From positions 62,001 through 126,000 of the forward strand of contig NZ_JAIOAB010000001.1 of assembly GCF_019890635.1 (NCBI RefSeq): a DNA stretch of 64,000 nt, written 5' to 3'. Of the stretch, positions 52,161 through 62,898 are shown piece by piece. A program made the translations under genes and the position numbers. Numbering within the stretch: position 1 is the stretch's first letter; each line of letters starts with the position of its first letter. The notes beneath the pieces are model-generated. The model made no database searches. It was given only the letters and a program-made list of their open reading frames with translations, and was not told the DNA's origin. The DNA is from Streptomyces sennicomposti. GTDB taxonomy: Bacteria; Actinomycetota; Actinomycetes; Streptomycetales; Streptomycetaceae.

Positions 52161-54212
52161 TCAGCCCTTCGCCGTCGGCGACTCCTTCGGCCGGTCCTGG
52201 GCCGGCCCCCGCCGCACCGCGCCCGGCGCGCTCCAGTCCTGGCGCCTGCGGGCCCGCAGCTTCGCCGCCTCGGAGGAGGCGAGCTGGTAGGGCACCGAGG
52301 TCACCATGACGCCCGGCGTGAACAGCAGCCGGCCCTTCAGCCGCAGCGCGCTCTGGTTGTGCAGCAGGTGCTCGTACCAGTGGCCGACGACGTACTCCGG
52401 GATGATCACGGAGACCGCGTCGCGCGGGGACTCGTTGCGCAGCCCCTTGACGTACTCGATCACCGGGCGGGTGACCTCGCGGTAGGGCGAGTCGAGCACC
52501 TTGAGCGGCACGTCGATGCCGCGCCGCTCCCACTCCTCGCGCAGCGCCTTCGTCTCCGCCGGGTCGACGTTGACGGTGAGCGCCTCCAGGGTGTCCGAGC
52601 GCATCAGCTTGGCGTAGGCCAGCGCGCGCAGCGTGGGGCGGTGGATCTTGGAGATGAGGACGACGGAGTGCACGCGCGAGGGGCGGACCATGTCGTCGCT
52701 GGGGCCCTCGGGGGCGGCGATCTCCTCCGAGACGCGGTCGTAGTGCTTGCGGATCGCCGTCATCGTCGCGAAGAAGATGCACATGCCGAGCAGGGCCACC
52801 CACGCGCCGTGGGTGAACTTGGTCAGCAGCACGACGACCAGCACCAGGCCGGTGAGGAAGGCGCCGAAGGCGTTGATGGCGCGCGAGCGGATCATGTGCC
52901 GCCGCTTGGTCTCGTCGCGCTCGGTGGCCAGGTGGCGGTTCCAGTGCCGGACCATGCCGATCTGGCTGAGCGTGAAGGACACGAACACGCCGACGATGTA
53001 CAGCTGGATCAGCCGCGTGGAGTCCGCACCGTACAGCACGGTCAGCAGGGTCGCCGCGCCCGCCAGCAGGACGATGCCGTTGGAGAAGGCGAGGCGGTCG
53101 CCGCGGGTGTGCAGCTGGCGCGGCAGGTAGCGGTCCTGGGCGAGGATCGAGCCGAGCAGCGGGAAGCCGTTGTACGCCGTGTTCGCCGCGAGGAACAGGA
53201 CCAGCGCCGTGGCCGCCGCGAGGACCACGAACAGGAAGCTGCCCTTGCCGAAGACGGCCTCGGCGACCTGGGAGATCACCGGGTTCTGGACGTAGCCGGA
53301 GCCGAGCGGGACGCCCTGGCGGAGCAGGTCGGTGGCCGGGTTCTCGGCCATGTGGACCTTCGTCGTCATGGCGAGGCCGATGATGCCGCAGAACATCGTC
53401 ACGGCCAGCAGGCCCATCATCGCCAGCGTGGTCGCGGCGTTCTTGGCCTTGGGCTTGCGGAAGGCCGGGACGCCGTTGGAGATCGCCTCCACGCCGGTGA
53501 GCGCCGCACAACCGGAGGAGAAGGCGCGCAGCAGCAGGAAGACCAGCGCGAAGCCGGCCAGTCCCTGGTGCTCGGCCTTGATGTGGAAGTCGGCGGTCGG
53601 CGCGCGCATGGTGTCGTCGAGGACCAGGCCGCGGAACGCGCCCCACACGATCATGATGAAGACGCCGGCCACGAACACGTACGTCGGGATCGCGAACAGC
53701 GTGCCCGACTCGCGCACCCCGCGCAGGTTCATCAGCGTCAGCAGCACGATCACGGCGACCGCGCACAGCACCTTGTGCTCGACGACGAACGGCACGGCCG
53801 AGCCGAGGTTCTCGATGCCGGAGGAGATCGACACGGCCACGGTCATGACGTAGTCGACGAGCAGCGCGCTCGCGACCGTGAGACCCGCCTTGGGGCCGAG
53901 GTTGGTGGTCGCGACCTCGTAGTCGCCGCCGCCGCTCGGGTAGGCGTGCACGTTCTGCCGGTAGGAGGCGACCACGGTGAACATCAGCACCACGACCGCC
54001 ACCGCGATCCACGGGCTGAAGTGGTACGCCGACACGCCCGCGATGGACAGCACCAGCAGGACCTCGCCGGGCGCGTACGCCACGGAGGACAACGGGTCGG
54101 AGGCGAAGACGGGTAGTGCGATGCGCTTCGGCAGAAGGGTCTCCCCCAGCCGGTCGCTGCGCAGTGCGCGCCCGATCAGAATCCGTTTGGGCACGTCGGT
54201 CAGTTTGGACAC
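52161..54212 (-). CDS. APC-family amino acid permease
   Basis: This 683-residue membrane transporter has about twelve hydrophobic segments between residues 35 and 480. Its start is typical for the family: LPKRIALPVFASDPLSSVAY, then APGEVLLVLSIAGV. A C-terminal cytoplasmic domain of about 170 residues follows (VHSVVLISKIHRPTLRALAY, VIIPEYVVGHWYEHLLHNQS), as in Streptomyces KUP/APC-like permeases next to Trk genes. GTG 54212 (VSKLTDVPKRILIG) is the natural start. It is divergent from the TrkA-like genes, and the neighbourhood suggests a role in cation or amino-acid homeostasis. Confidence 0.88.
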   Translation of the reverse strand: MSKLTDVPKRILIGRALRSDRLGETLLPKRIALPVFASDPLSSVAYAPGEVLLVLSIAGVSAYHFSPWIAVAVVVLMFTVVASYRQNVHAYPSGGGDYEVATTNLGPKAGLTVASALLVDYVMTVAVSISSGIENLGSAVPFVVEHKVLCAVAVIVLLTLMNLRGVRESGTLFAIPTYVFVAGVFIMIVWGAFRGLVLDDTMRAPTADFHIKAEHQGLAGFALVFLLLRAFSSGCAALTGVEAISNGVPAFRKPKAKNAATTLAMMGLLAVTMFCGIIGLAMTTKVHMAENPATDLLRQGVPLGSGYVQNPVISQVAEAVFGKGSFLFVVLAAATALVLFLAANTAYNGFPLLGSILAQDRYLPRQLHTRGDRLAFSNGIVLLAGAATLLTVLYGADSTRLIQLYIVGVFVSFTLSQIGMVRHWNRHLATERDETKRRHMIRSRAINAFGAFLTGLVLVVVLLTKFTHGAWVALLGMCIFFATMTAIRKHYDRVSEEIAAPEGPSDDMVRPSRVHSVVLISKIHRPTLRALAYAKLMRSDTLEALTVNVDPAETKALREEWERRGIDVPLKVLDSPYREVTRPVIEYVKGLRNESPRDAVSVIIPEYVVGHWYEHLLHNQSALRLKGRLLFTPGVMVTSVPYQLASSEAAKLRARRRQDWSAPGAVRRGPAQDRPKESPTAKG

Positions 54213-54387
54213 AACAGAGGATCGTAGGGCTTCGAACTGAGGCTCGCCCACCTGCCACCCGAGATCTGCCTCACGAGTGAAATCGGCGGCGGCCGGGGCG
54301 ACGGATTCCGCAGGTGAGGGGGGAGCCGTGCCTAGATGGCTGAATTCCCGGCGAATTCTTCGCCCGCGCCGACACCCGGAGGTCCTC

Positions 54388-54501
54388 ATGCCCCCGACCG
54401 CGGAGCTGATCGGCGCCGCAGCAGCGCTGCTCGGCCTCGGATTCCTGACCCTGCGCAGCGTGCGCAGCATCACTCGGCGCAGGGCGCCGGAGGCGGAATA
54501 G
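54388..54501 (+). CDS. Small membrane peptide
   Basis: This 37-residue peptide consists of a single hydrophobic helix (ELIGAAAALLGLGFLTL) followed by a positively charged tail (RSVRSITRRRAPEAE). That fits a one-pass membrane peptide with its C-terminus inside. GGAGG lies five bases before ATG 54388, a strong ribosome-binding site. It sits in the gap between the divergent permease and the TrkA genes and could modulate either. Too short for family assignment. Confidence 0.5.
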   Translation: MPPTAELIGAAAALLGLGFLTLRSVRSITRRRAPEAE

Positions 54502-54572
54502 GACGCCTTCCGGGCTTCTCCGGACGCGTGCGGGGGGCTCTCCGGGCGCGTGCGGGGGCCTTGGCCTTCTCC

Positions 54573-54791
54573 GGGCGCGCTGTGCGGGGGCTCCCTCCGG
54601 ACGCCGTTCGGGCCGGTCGGGGCGCTGTGCGGGGGCACCTCCGGACCACCTTCGTGCCGGTCCGGGCGCTGTGCGGGGACTCCTCCGGACGCCGTTCGGG
54701 CCGGTCCGGGCGCCCTGCGGGGCCTCCCGGGTGCCTTCCGGGCCGGTCCGGGCGCGCCCTGCGGGGCCTCCCGGCGCCTTCCGGGCCGTCC
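54573..54791. repeat. Five degenerate tandem repeats of about 44 bp
   Basis: Copies start near 54573, 54619, 54663, 54708 and 54750. Each begins GGGCGC, runs through TGCGGGG and CTCC, and ends GGGCCGGTCC or a close variant. The rest of the 54502-55045 gap is GC-rich with no supported gene. Confidence 0.75.
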
Positions 54792-55045
54792 GGGAGACGC
54801 CTGCCGGAGCGGTTCGAACGCCCGTGCAAGGCCCCGGGAGGCAGCCGTCCGCCCGCGCTCGCGGAGCGCCTGCGCAGCGGTCCGTTCCCGCCCCGGCCGG
54901 GCGTCCGTCCGCGGCGGCGGGAGGTCGGACGCGTCCCGCGATGCGGCACGGGGGTGCCCCTCCCGTACCGGGCATGTGTAGCTTGTCCCTCTGTCTGAGA
55001 CCCTGATGGGGCTGAGCAGTAGCTATTGACACCGGAAGGACGGTC

Positions 55046-55717
55046 GTGCACATCGTCATCATGGGCTGCGGGAGAGTGGGTTCCGCTCTCGCCCAGACCC
55101 TGGAGCAACAGGGGCACACGGTCGCCGTGATCGACCAGGACCCCACCGCCTTCCGCCGGCTGGGCCCTGGATTCGGCGGCCGCCGGGTCACCGGGATCGG
55201 CTTCGACCAGGACACCCTGCGCGAGGCGGGCATCGAGGAGGCCGGCGCCTTCGCGGCCGTCTCCAGCGGCGACAACTCCAACATCATCTCCGCGCGGGTG
55301 GCCCGCGAGATGTTCGGCGTGCAGAACGTCGCGGCCCGGATCTACGACCCCCGCCGCGCCGAGGTCTACCAGCGCCTGGGCATCCCGACGGTGGCCACGG
55401 TCCGCTGGACGGCCGACCAGATGCTGCGCCGGCTGCTGCCCTCGGGCGCGGAGCCGCTGTGGCGCGACCCCACCGGCGGGGTCCAGCTCGCCGAGGTGCA
55501 CGCCTCCCCGAAGTGGGTCGGCCACAAGATCAGCAAGCTGCAGGAGGAGACGGGCGTCCGGGTGGCGTTCCTGACCCGCCTCGGCGAGTCGATGCTCCCG
55601 TCGTCGCAGACGGTGCTGCAGGAGGGCGACCTCGTGCACGTGATGATGCGGACGGACGAGGTGGAGAAGGTCGAGGCGGCGTTCGCCGAGGGCCCCGAAG
55701 AGGAGAGCGGTCACTGA
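55046..55717 (+). CDS. TrkA-type potassium uptake regulatory protein 1
   Basis: This 223-residue cytoplasmic NAD-binding (RCK) subunit has the Rossmann motif IVIMGCGRVGSALAQTLEQQ with Asp at the end of beta 2 (VAVIDQDPTAF). A TrkA_C domain completes it (EVHASPKWVGHKISKLQ, LQEGDLVHVMMR). Such proteins gate K+ uptake channels in response to NAD(H). GTG 55046 follows GGAAGGA. Its stop overlaps the start of the second TrkA gene. No membrane subunit gene is seen beside them, except possibly the divergent permease. Confidence 0.9.
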   Translation: MHIVIMGCGRVGSALAQTLEQQGHTVAVIDQDPTAFRRLGPGFGGRRVTGIGFDQDTLREAGIEEAGAFAAVSSGDNSNIISARVAREMFGVQNVAARIYDPRRAEVYQRLGIPTVATVRWTADQMLRRLLPSGAEPLWRDPTGGVQLAEVHASPKWVGHKISKLQEETGVRVAFLTRLGESMLPSSQTVLQEGDLVHVMMRTDEVEKVEAAFAEGPEEESGH

Positions 55718-56394
55718 TGAGGGTCGCCATTGCCGGTGCCGGAGCGGTCGGTCGTTCGATCGCGGCCGAGCTGCTGGAGAACGGCCACGAGGTCCTTCTC
55801 GTCGACAAGGCGCCGACCGCCATCTCGGTCGAGCGCGTGCCGCAGGCCGAGTGGCTGCTGGCCGACGCCTGCGAGATCACGTCCCTGGACGAGGCCGCGC
55901 TGCAGCGCTGCAACGTGGTGATCGCCGCGACCGGCGACGACAAGGTGAACCTGGTCGTCTCCCTGCTGGCGAAGACGGAGTACGGCGTCCCGCGGGTGGT
56001 CGCCCGGGTGAACAACCCGAAGAACGAGTGGCTGTTCAACGAGGCGTGGGGCGTGGACGTCGCCGTGTCCACGCCGCGGCTGATGTCCGCCCTGGTGGAG
56101 GAGGCGGTGAGCGTCGGCGATCTGGTCCGGCTGCTGCGCTTCAGCCACGGCGACGCCAACCTGGTCGAGCTGACCCTGCCGGAGGAGTCGGCGCTGGCCG
56201 GCACCCAGGTCGGCGACGTGCAGTGGCCGGAGGACACCTCGCTGGTCACCATCATCCGCGGCACCCGGGTGCTCACCCCGTCGCAGGAGGACTCGCTGGA
56301 GGCGGGCGACGAACTGCTGTTCGTGGCCGCGCAGGCCCGTGAGGAGCAGCTGGAGGACCTGCTGTCGGTGCGGCGCGCGGACCTGGAGGGCTGA
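55717..56394 (+). CDS. TrkA-type potassium uptake regulatory protein 2
   Basis: This 225-residue partner of the preceding protein has Rossmann motif VAIAGAGAVGRSIAAELLEN, Asp30 in LLVDKAP, DACEITSLDEAALQRCNVVI and VVARVNNPKNEWLF. A C-terminal TrkA_C domain ends the chain (DEELLF-like, AGDELLFVAAQ). ATG 55717 shares its A with the upstream TGA, so the two are co-translated and likely form a hetero-octameric ring. A strong hairpin ends the operon. Confidence 0.9.
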   Translation: MRVAIAGAGAVGRSIAAELLENGHEVLLVDKAPTAISVERVPQAEWLLADACEITSLDEAALQRCNVVIAATGDDKVNLVVSLLAKTEYGVPRVVARVNNPKNEWLFNEAWGVDVAVSTPRLMSALVEEAVSVGDLVRLLRFSHGDANLVELTLPEESALAGTQVGDVQWPEDTSLVTIIRGTRVLTPSQEDSLEAGDELLFVAAQAREEQLEDLLSVRRADLEG

Positions 56395-56420
56395 GGCCCT
56401 CCGGGAGCTTCCGGCTCTTA

Positions 56421-56468
56421 CGACGGCGAGGGGCCGCTCGGAGATCTCCGGGCGGCCCCTCGCCGTCG
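56421..56468. terminator. 17-bp hairpin shared by convergent trk and DUF3159 genes
   Basis: CGACGGCGAGGGGCCGC at 56421-56437 pairs perfectly with 56452-56468. It lies between two converging genes and can end transcription in both directions. Confidence 0.8.
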
Positions 56469-56507
56469 TCGTATCGTCGTAAGGCGTCGTACGGCCGCGC
56501 TGGGCGG

Positions 56508-57410
56508 CTACGCCTCCCGGCGGTGCCGGCCCGCGGCCGGTCCGGCGGGTCCGGCCGCCCCGGCAGGTCCGGACGCTCCGGCGGGGCCAGACGCTCTGGC
56601 GGGTCCGGACGCTCCAGCGGGACCAGATGCTCCGGCGGGTCCCGCCGGGCCGTCCGCCGCACCGGCCGCGCCCGGCGTCTCGCCGCGCTCCGCCGCGAGG
56701 GCGGCCGCCTTGCGCTCCTCCTCGGCCTTCTCCTCCGCCTCCATCTCCGCGAACACGTCGATGGGCGGCGGCGCCTTCGCCAGGAACACCCAGGTCAGAT
56801 ACACCGCGAGCAGGAACGGCGGGATCTTCAGGATGACCAGGACCCAGCCGAGCTGGGTGGTGTCCGCCCACCAGTACAGCGGGAAGAGGATCGCGCACTT
56901 GGCGAAGAGGATCAGGCCCCAGGCCCAACTGGCCTTGGTGTACGCCTTCTTGCGGCCCGGGTTGCGGGTGCGCCAGGAGAGGTTCTCCTTGAAGACCGGG
57001 CCGAGGATCAGACCGATCAGCGGCACCCCGGCGAGCGCCGTGACGATGTACGCCACGCTCAGCCCCAGGGTGTAGAGCATGCCGGGCAGGTAGAAGTCCT
57101 TGGCGTTGCCGGTCATCATCGCGAAGACCACGCCGAACGCCACGCCGAAGACGCCGCTGAAGGCGTGCTTGACGGTGTCCCGCATCGCCAGCCGGACCGC
57201 GACCAGCCCGAGGGAGACCACGAGCGCGGCGATCGCGGACCAGTGCAGGTCCTTGTTGATCGTGAAGATGGTGACGAAGAGCAGGCCCGGCAGGACCGTC
57301 TCCACCATGCCCCGCACTCCGCCGAACGCCTCGAACAGCGCGGCCTCCGTCACCGCCCTGGCCTCGGCGTCGGCGGTCGTGTCTTCGGTCGGCTTGTCGA
57401 GTGACGTCAC
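56508..57410 (-). CDS. DUF3159 family membrane protein
   Basis: This 300-residue protein has about six hydrophobic segments between residues 35 and 215 (LPGLLFVTIFTI, SAIAALVVSLGLVAVRLAM, VFGVAFGVVFAMM). The DUF3159 signature is EAFGGVRGMVETVLPGLLF. After residue 215 come a charged helix (EMEAEEKAEEERKAAAL) and a long Gly/Ala/Pro repeat tail (GASGPAGASGPA). The tail is unusual in length and repetitive at DNA level. The gene follows the OB-fold gene by only three bases and is probably co-transcribed with it. Confidence 0.85.
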   Translation of the reverse strand: MTSLDKPTEDTTADAEARAVTEAALFEAFGGVRGMVETVLPGLLFVTIFTINKDLHWSAIAALVVSLGLVAVRLAMRDTVKHAFSGVFGVAFGVVFAMMTGNAKDFYLPGMLYTLGLSVAYIVTALAGVPLIGLILGPVFKENLSWRTRNPGRKKAYTKASWAWGLILFAKCAILFPLYWWADTTQLGWVLVILKIPPFLLAVYLTWVFLAKAPPPIDVFAEMEAEEKAEEERKAAALAAERGETPGAAGAADGPAGPAGASGPAGASGPARASGPAGASGPAGAAGPAGPAAGRHRREA

Positions 57411-57413
57411 GGG

Positions 57414-57812
57414 CTACTCCCGTCCGAGGGGTCGCAGTTCGTACTTGGGGTTGAACAGCACCCGGCGGCCCCGGCTCATGGAGATCCGGCCCGATGCGAT
57501 CAGCTTGCGCCCCGGTTCTATCCCGACGATGGAGCGCCTGCCGAGCCACACCACGTCCAGGGCGGCGGAGCCGTCGAACAGCTCCGCCTCCAGGGCGGGG
57601 ACTCCGGCGCGCGGGCGCAGGGTGACCGTGCGCAAGGTACCAGTAACGGTGACGACCTGGCGGTCGTGACAGTCACCGATACGGGTGCATCCGGTGGTCT
57701 CGGCGTCCTCCCGCAGCTCCTGCGACTCCAGGTCCTCCTGGGACGTGGAGAGCCGGTCGAGCATGCGCCGGAACCGGCCCACCGGCTTTTCGGAACGCGG
57801 AACAGCACTCAT
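57414..57812 (-). CDS. OB-fold nucleic-acid-binding protein
   Basis: This 132-residue protein has an OB-fold: VVTVTGTLRTVTLRPRAG, PALEAELFDGSAALDVVWLG, and GIEPGRKLIASGRISMSRGR. This resembles the tRNA-anticodon/RecG-type OB domain of actinobacterial proteins encoded beside DUF3159. It may bind nucleic acid, but the partner is unknown. It lies upstream of the DUF3159 gene with a three-base gap. Confidence 0.82.
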   Translation of the reverse strand: MSAVPRSEKPVGRFRRMLDRLSTSQEDLESQELREDAETTGCTRIGDCHDRQVVTVTGTLRTVTLRPRAGVPALEAELFDGSAALDVVWLGRRSIVGIEPGRKLIASGRISMSRGRRVLFNPKYELRPLGRE

Positions 57813-57855
57813 ATCTGAAGCGTACCGGGGTGTGCGCAGGACGCCGTAACCGCGC

Positions 57856-58538
<683 letters not shown>

Positions 58539-58542
<4 letters not shown>

Positions 58543-61226
58543 GAAACCTGCCTTTCGGGGTGTACGGGGCTGCTCTGCGCGCCCTCGGGGCGGTCCGGCT
58601 GCGCACGGCCGTCGGGTCCGGGGCGGTCCGCTCCGGCACGGCCCGGCTCGGCACGGCCCGGCTCGGGGCGGTCCGGCTCGACACGGTCCGGCTGCGCACG
58701 GTCTGGTGCGGGGCCGTCCTGTCCGGGGCGGGGGCCGGCGGCGCGGAGGGTGAGCACCATGGTGAGGCCGCCGCCGGGGGTGTCCTCGGCGCCGAGGGTG
58801 CCGCCCATGGCCTCGGCGAAACCGCGGGCCACCGCGAGTCCGAGGCCGACGCCCGCCCCGCGCGGGGCGTCGCCGTAGCGCTGGAACGGCTCGAAGATAC
58901 GATCCTTCGCGTCGTCCGGGACACCGGGCCCGCGGTCCACGACCCGTACCTCCACCCGGTCGGCGATGGCGCTGGCGGACACCAGGACCCGTGCGCGGGC
59001 CGGGCTGTACTTCACGGCGTTCTCCACGATGTTGGCCATCGCGCGCTCCAGCAGCCCGGCGTCCACGGCGACCATCGGCAGCGTCTCGGGCACGTCCAGC
59101 TCCACGCTGTCCTCGGGGACGCCGCCGAGCGCCATCGGCACCACCTCGTCGAGGTCGATCTCGCGGATCAGCGGGGTGACGGTGCCGGTCTGCAGCCGGG
59201 ACATGTCCAGCAGGTTCCCCACCAGGTGGTCGAGGCGGTCGGCGCCCTCCTCGATGCCGCCGAGCAGTTCGGCCCGGTCCTCCTCGGACCACTCGACGTC
59301 CTCGGAGCGCAGCGAGGTGACGGCGGCCTTGATCCCGGCGAGCGGGGTGCGCAGATCGTGGCTGACGGCGGCGAGCAGCGCCGTGCGGATGCGGTTGCCC
59401 TCGGCGAGGGCGCGGGCCCGGTCGGCCTCCTCCTGGAGGCGGCGGCGGTCCAGTACGACGGCGGCCTGGGCGGCGAAGGCGGCGAGCACCCGGCGGTCGG
59501 AGGCGGGCAGCACCCGGCCGGTGAGCGCGAGCGCCATGTGGTCGCCGACCGGCATGTCCACGTCGGCGTCCTCGGGGCGCTGGAGGGGCCGGTCGGCGCC
59601 GACCCGGCCGGCGCAGGTCCAGGGGTCCACGTCGCTCTGCCGTTCCAGCAGGGCCACCGAGTCCATCCCGAAGGTCTCGCGGACCCTCTCCAGCAGTGCT
59701 TCGAGGCTGGTCTCGCCGCGCAGGACGCTGCCGGCGAGGAAGGACAGTATCTCCGCCTCGGCGCGCAACCGGGCGGCCTGGTGGGTGCGGCGGGCGGCCA
59801 GGTCCACCACGGAGGCCACGGACACGGCGACGCCGACGAAGATCGCTATGGCGACGATGTTCTTGGGGTCGGCGATGGTGAGCCGGTGCAGCGGGGGTGT
59901 GTAGAAGTAGTTCAGCAGGAACGATCCGACGGCCGCCGAGGCGAGCGCCGGGAGCAGTCCGCCGAGCAGCGCCGCCGCCACGGTCAGGGCGAGGAACAGC
60001 AGCATGTCGTTGGCGAGGCCGAGGTCCACGGTGCTCAGCAGCAGCCCGAGCAGGGCCGGTCCGGCCACCGCCATCAGCCAGCCGGACACGATCCGGGCCC
60101 GGCCGAGCCGCGCGCCCCGGGCCACGGGCAGGCCGCGTCCCTTGGCGATCTGGCCGTGGGTGACGATGTGCACGTCGAGGTCGGGGCCGGACTCGCGGGC
60201 GACCGTGGCGCCCACGCCGGGTCCGAAGACGTACTGCCAGGTCTTGCGGCGCGAGGAGCCGAGCACGATCTGGGTGGCGTTGACGCCGCGCGCGAAGTCG
60301 AGCAGCGCGGCCGGTATGTCGTCGCCGACCACGTGGTGGAAGGTGCCGCCCAGGTCCTCCACGAGGGTGCGCTGGAGGGCCAGCTCCTTGGGGGAGGCGG
60401 AGGTCAGTCCGTCGCTGCGGGCGACGTAGACGGCCATCACCTCGCCGCCGGCGCCCTTCTCGGCGAGGCGGACGGCACGGCGGATCAGGGTGCGTCCCTC
60501 GGGGCCGCCGGTCAGGCCGACCACGATCCGCTCGCGCGAGCCCCAGATCCGGGAGACCTGGTGCTCGCTGCGGTAGCGCTGGAGGTACTCGTCGACGCGG
60601 TCGGCCACCCACAGCAGGGCGAGTTCGCGCAGCGCCGTCAGGTTGCCGGGGCGGAAGTAGTTGGACAGGGCCGCGTCGACCTTGTCGGGCTGGTAGACGT
60701 TGCCGTGCGCCAGACGGCGGCGCAGCGCCTCGGGCGACATGTCGACCAGTTCGATCTGGTCGGCGCGGCGGACGATCTCGTCGGGCACGGTCTCGCGCTG
60801 CCGCACCCCGGTGATGGACTCCACCACGTCGCCGAGGGATTCCAGGTGCTGGATGTTGACGGTGGAGACGACGTCGATGCCGGCGGCGAGCAGTTCCTCC
60901 ACGTCCTGCCAGCGCTTGTCGTTGCGGGAGCCGGGGACGTTGGTGTGGGCGAGTTCGTCCACGAGGGCGACGGCGGGGGCGCGGCGCAGCACGGCGTCCA
61001 CGTCCATCTCGGTGAAGGCGCCGCCGCGGTGGGTCAGCTCGACGCGGGGGACCTGTTCCAGGCCGTGCAGCATCACCTCGGTGCGGGGGCGGCCGTGGTG
61101 TTCCACGAACGCGACGACGCAGTCGGTGCCGCGCTCGACCCGGCGGTGCGCCTCGGAGAGCATCGCGTAGGTCTTGCCCACGCCCGGTGCCGCGCCGAGA
61201 TAGATCCGGAGCTTGCCGCGTCCCAT
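58539..61226 (-). CDS. kdpD: KdpD sensor histidine kinase
   Basis: This 895-residue sensor of low K+/turgor begins with the KdpD domain (LRIYLGAAPGVGKTYAML, Walker A; ALVDELAHTNVPGSRNDKRW). A Usp-like domain follows, then four membrane segments near residues 395-500, a GAF domain and the kinase (AAVSHDLRTPLAGIK with His, ENAVKYS N-box). The C-terminus has an unusual tail of about 50 residues rich in Pro, Asp and Arg (DRVEPDRPEPGRAEPGRAG), probably disordered. ATG 61226 is the start of the conserved KdpD domain. Confidence 0.92.
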
Positions 61227-61396
61227 GGCCTCATTGTCTTCCGTCACGTCCGTGCACGCCGGATCGACCCTACGACCGGCGATCGGGACAAAAGGTGCTG
61301 GACAGGGGGTGGACGACGGTCTTTGACACATCCCTGACGTCGAGGCCCGGGCACCGCCCCGTTCCCAGCAGGACGGCGACCGACCGCAGGGGGAGC

Positions 61397-61770
61397 GATA
61401 CCCGACCCACGGCGCGCGGCCAGGGCCGATGCCCGGCACACGGCGCGCGGCCGGGGCCGACGCGGGGCAGACGGCGACCGATCGGGGCCGAAGCTCGGCG
61501 GACAGCGGGCGGCCGGGGCCGGCACCCGACGGGTGCTCCGCGGTCGCGGCCGACGCGGGGCAGAGAGCACCCGGCCCGGACCGACATCCAGCAGGCCGGG
61601 GACCGAGCGAGGCCGACGCCTGGCACCGCGACGACCCGACCGTGGCCCACACCGGACACCCGGCAGACGGGCAGCGGCAGGCGGCGACGCCCCGCAGACG
61701 GCGTGCGGCCGAGGCCGACGCCGGGGAGGCGGCGTGCGGCCCAGGCCGACGCCGGGCCGTCGTGGCGGAG
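61397..61770. repeat. Degenerate 31-bp tandem repeats in a gene-free gap
   Basis: Units of about 31 bp begin CCGACGC or CCGATGC and end CGGCCGGGG. At least seven lie head to tail from 61397 to about 61620, with further weaker copies to 61770. The whole gap 61227-61985 has no supported gene although several frames are open by base composition. Confidence 0.7.
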
Positions 61771-61985
61771 TCCCGCCGCGCGGGGGCGGCGTCCGGTGGT
61801 GACGGTGACCGCCCGGTCGTCGTCGGCCGCGTCCGGTTCCCCCGGTGGGCGTCCGGTCGTCGTCGCTTGCCTCCGGTTCTCCCCCGGCGGGTGCCCGCTC
61901 GTGCCGGGGTGCGCCGGAGGCCGCCCCGGGCACGGGCCGGTCGGCGCCCGGCCGACCGATCCCCGGCCGGTCGGTGCCCGGCCCC

Positions 61986-62678
61986 TCAGTGCTCGACTAT
62001 CTCGCCGTCGCGCAGTTCCAGGACGCGGTCGGCCAGGCCGAGGAGGGTCTGGTCGTGGGTGGCGACCAGGGCGGTGACCCGGCGGCTGTGCACGACGGCC
62101 CGCAGCAGCTCCATCACGGCGCGCCCGGTCTCCGCGTCGAGCTGGCCGGTCGGCTCGTCGGCGATCAGGAGCGGGGGGTCGTTGGCCAGGGCGCGGGCTA
62201 TGGCCACGCGCTGCTGCTGGCCGCCCGACAGCTCGCCGGGCCGCTGCCGGGCGTGGTCGGCGAGGCCGACCAGGGACAGCAGCAGTTCCACCCGCTCCTC
62301 GCGCTCGCGCGGGTCCGCGCGCCGCATCCGCAGCGGCACCCCGACGTTCTCGGCGGCCGTGAGGATCGGGATCAGCCCGAAGGACTGGAACACGAACCCG
62401 ACGCGGTCGCGGCGCAGCGCCAGCAGGCCGTCCTCGCCGAGCGCGGACAGGTCGTCCCCGTCGACCTCGACCCGGCCCTGGTCGGGTTCGTCGAGGCCGC
62501 CGACGATGTTGAGCAGGGTGGTCTTGCCGGAGCCGGAGCGGCCCTTGAGGGCGACGAGTTCGCCGCGGGGCACCTCGAAGGAGACTCCGCGCAGCGCGTG
62601 CACCGCGCCGGCGCCCTGCCCGTAGGACTTGTGGACGTTCTCGACGCGCACCATCGTCTCGGTGACGACCTGGCTCAT
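61986..62678 (-). CDS. ABC transporter ATP-binding protein (MacB/LolD-like)
   Basis: This 230-residue ATPase has Walker A LKGRSGSGKTTLL, the Q-loop FVFQSFGLIP, signature LSGGQQQRVAIARAL, Walker B LLIADEPTGQLD and H-loop LVATHDQ. The sequence belongs to the group that powers FtsX/MacB-type permeases. No permease gene follows: the space downstream is repetitive DNA and then kdpD. It is thus an orphan, or its membrane partner has been lost or moved. ATG 62678 gives the natural start. Confidence 0.88.
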   Translation of the reverse strand: MSQVVTETMVRVENVHKSYGQGAGAVHALRGVSFEVPRGELVALKGRSGSGKTTLLNIVGGLDEPDQGRVEVDGDDLSALGEDGLLALRRDRVGFVFQSFGLIPILTAAENVGVPLRMRRADPREREERVELLLSLVGLADHARQRPGELSGGQQQRVAIARALANDPPLLIADEPTGQLDAETGRAVMELLRAVVHSRRVTALVATHDQTLLGLADRVLELRDGEIVEH

Positions 62679-62898
62679 GTGTCCCTCCCCGCCGTGCTCC
62701 CCCGTGGACCGGACGCCGGTATCGCCACCGGCGACGGTCCCTTCAATCCTCCAACGCCCGGCACTCCGGCTTGGTTCCGGCGCACGGGAAAAGCAGCCGG
62801 CGAGCGCCGCGGACAGCGGAAAGGGCCGCGCTCCCCCAGGGATGCGGCCCATGTGCCCGACGGCCGGGCTGTCGCCCGGCCTCCGCGCCGCCGAGTCG

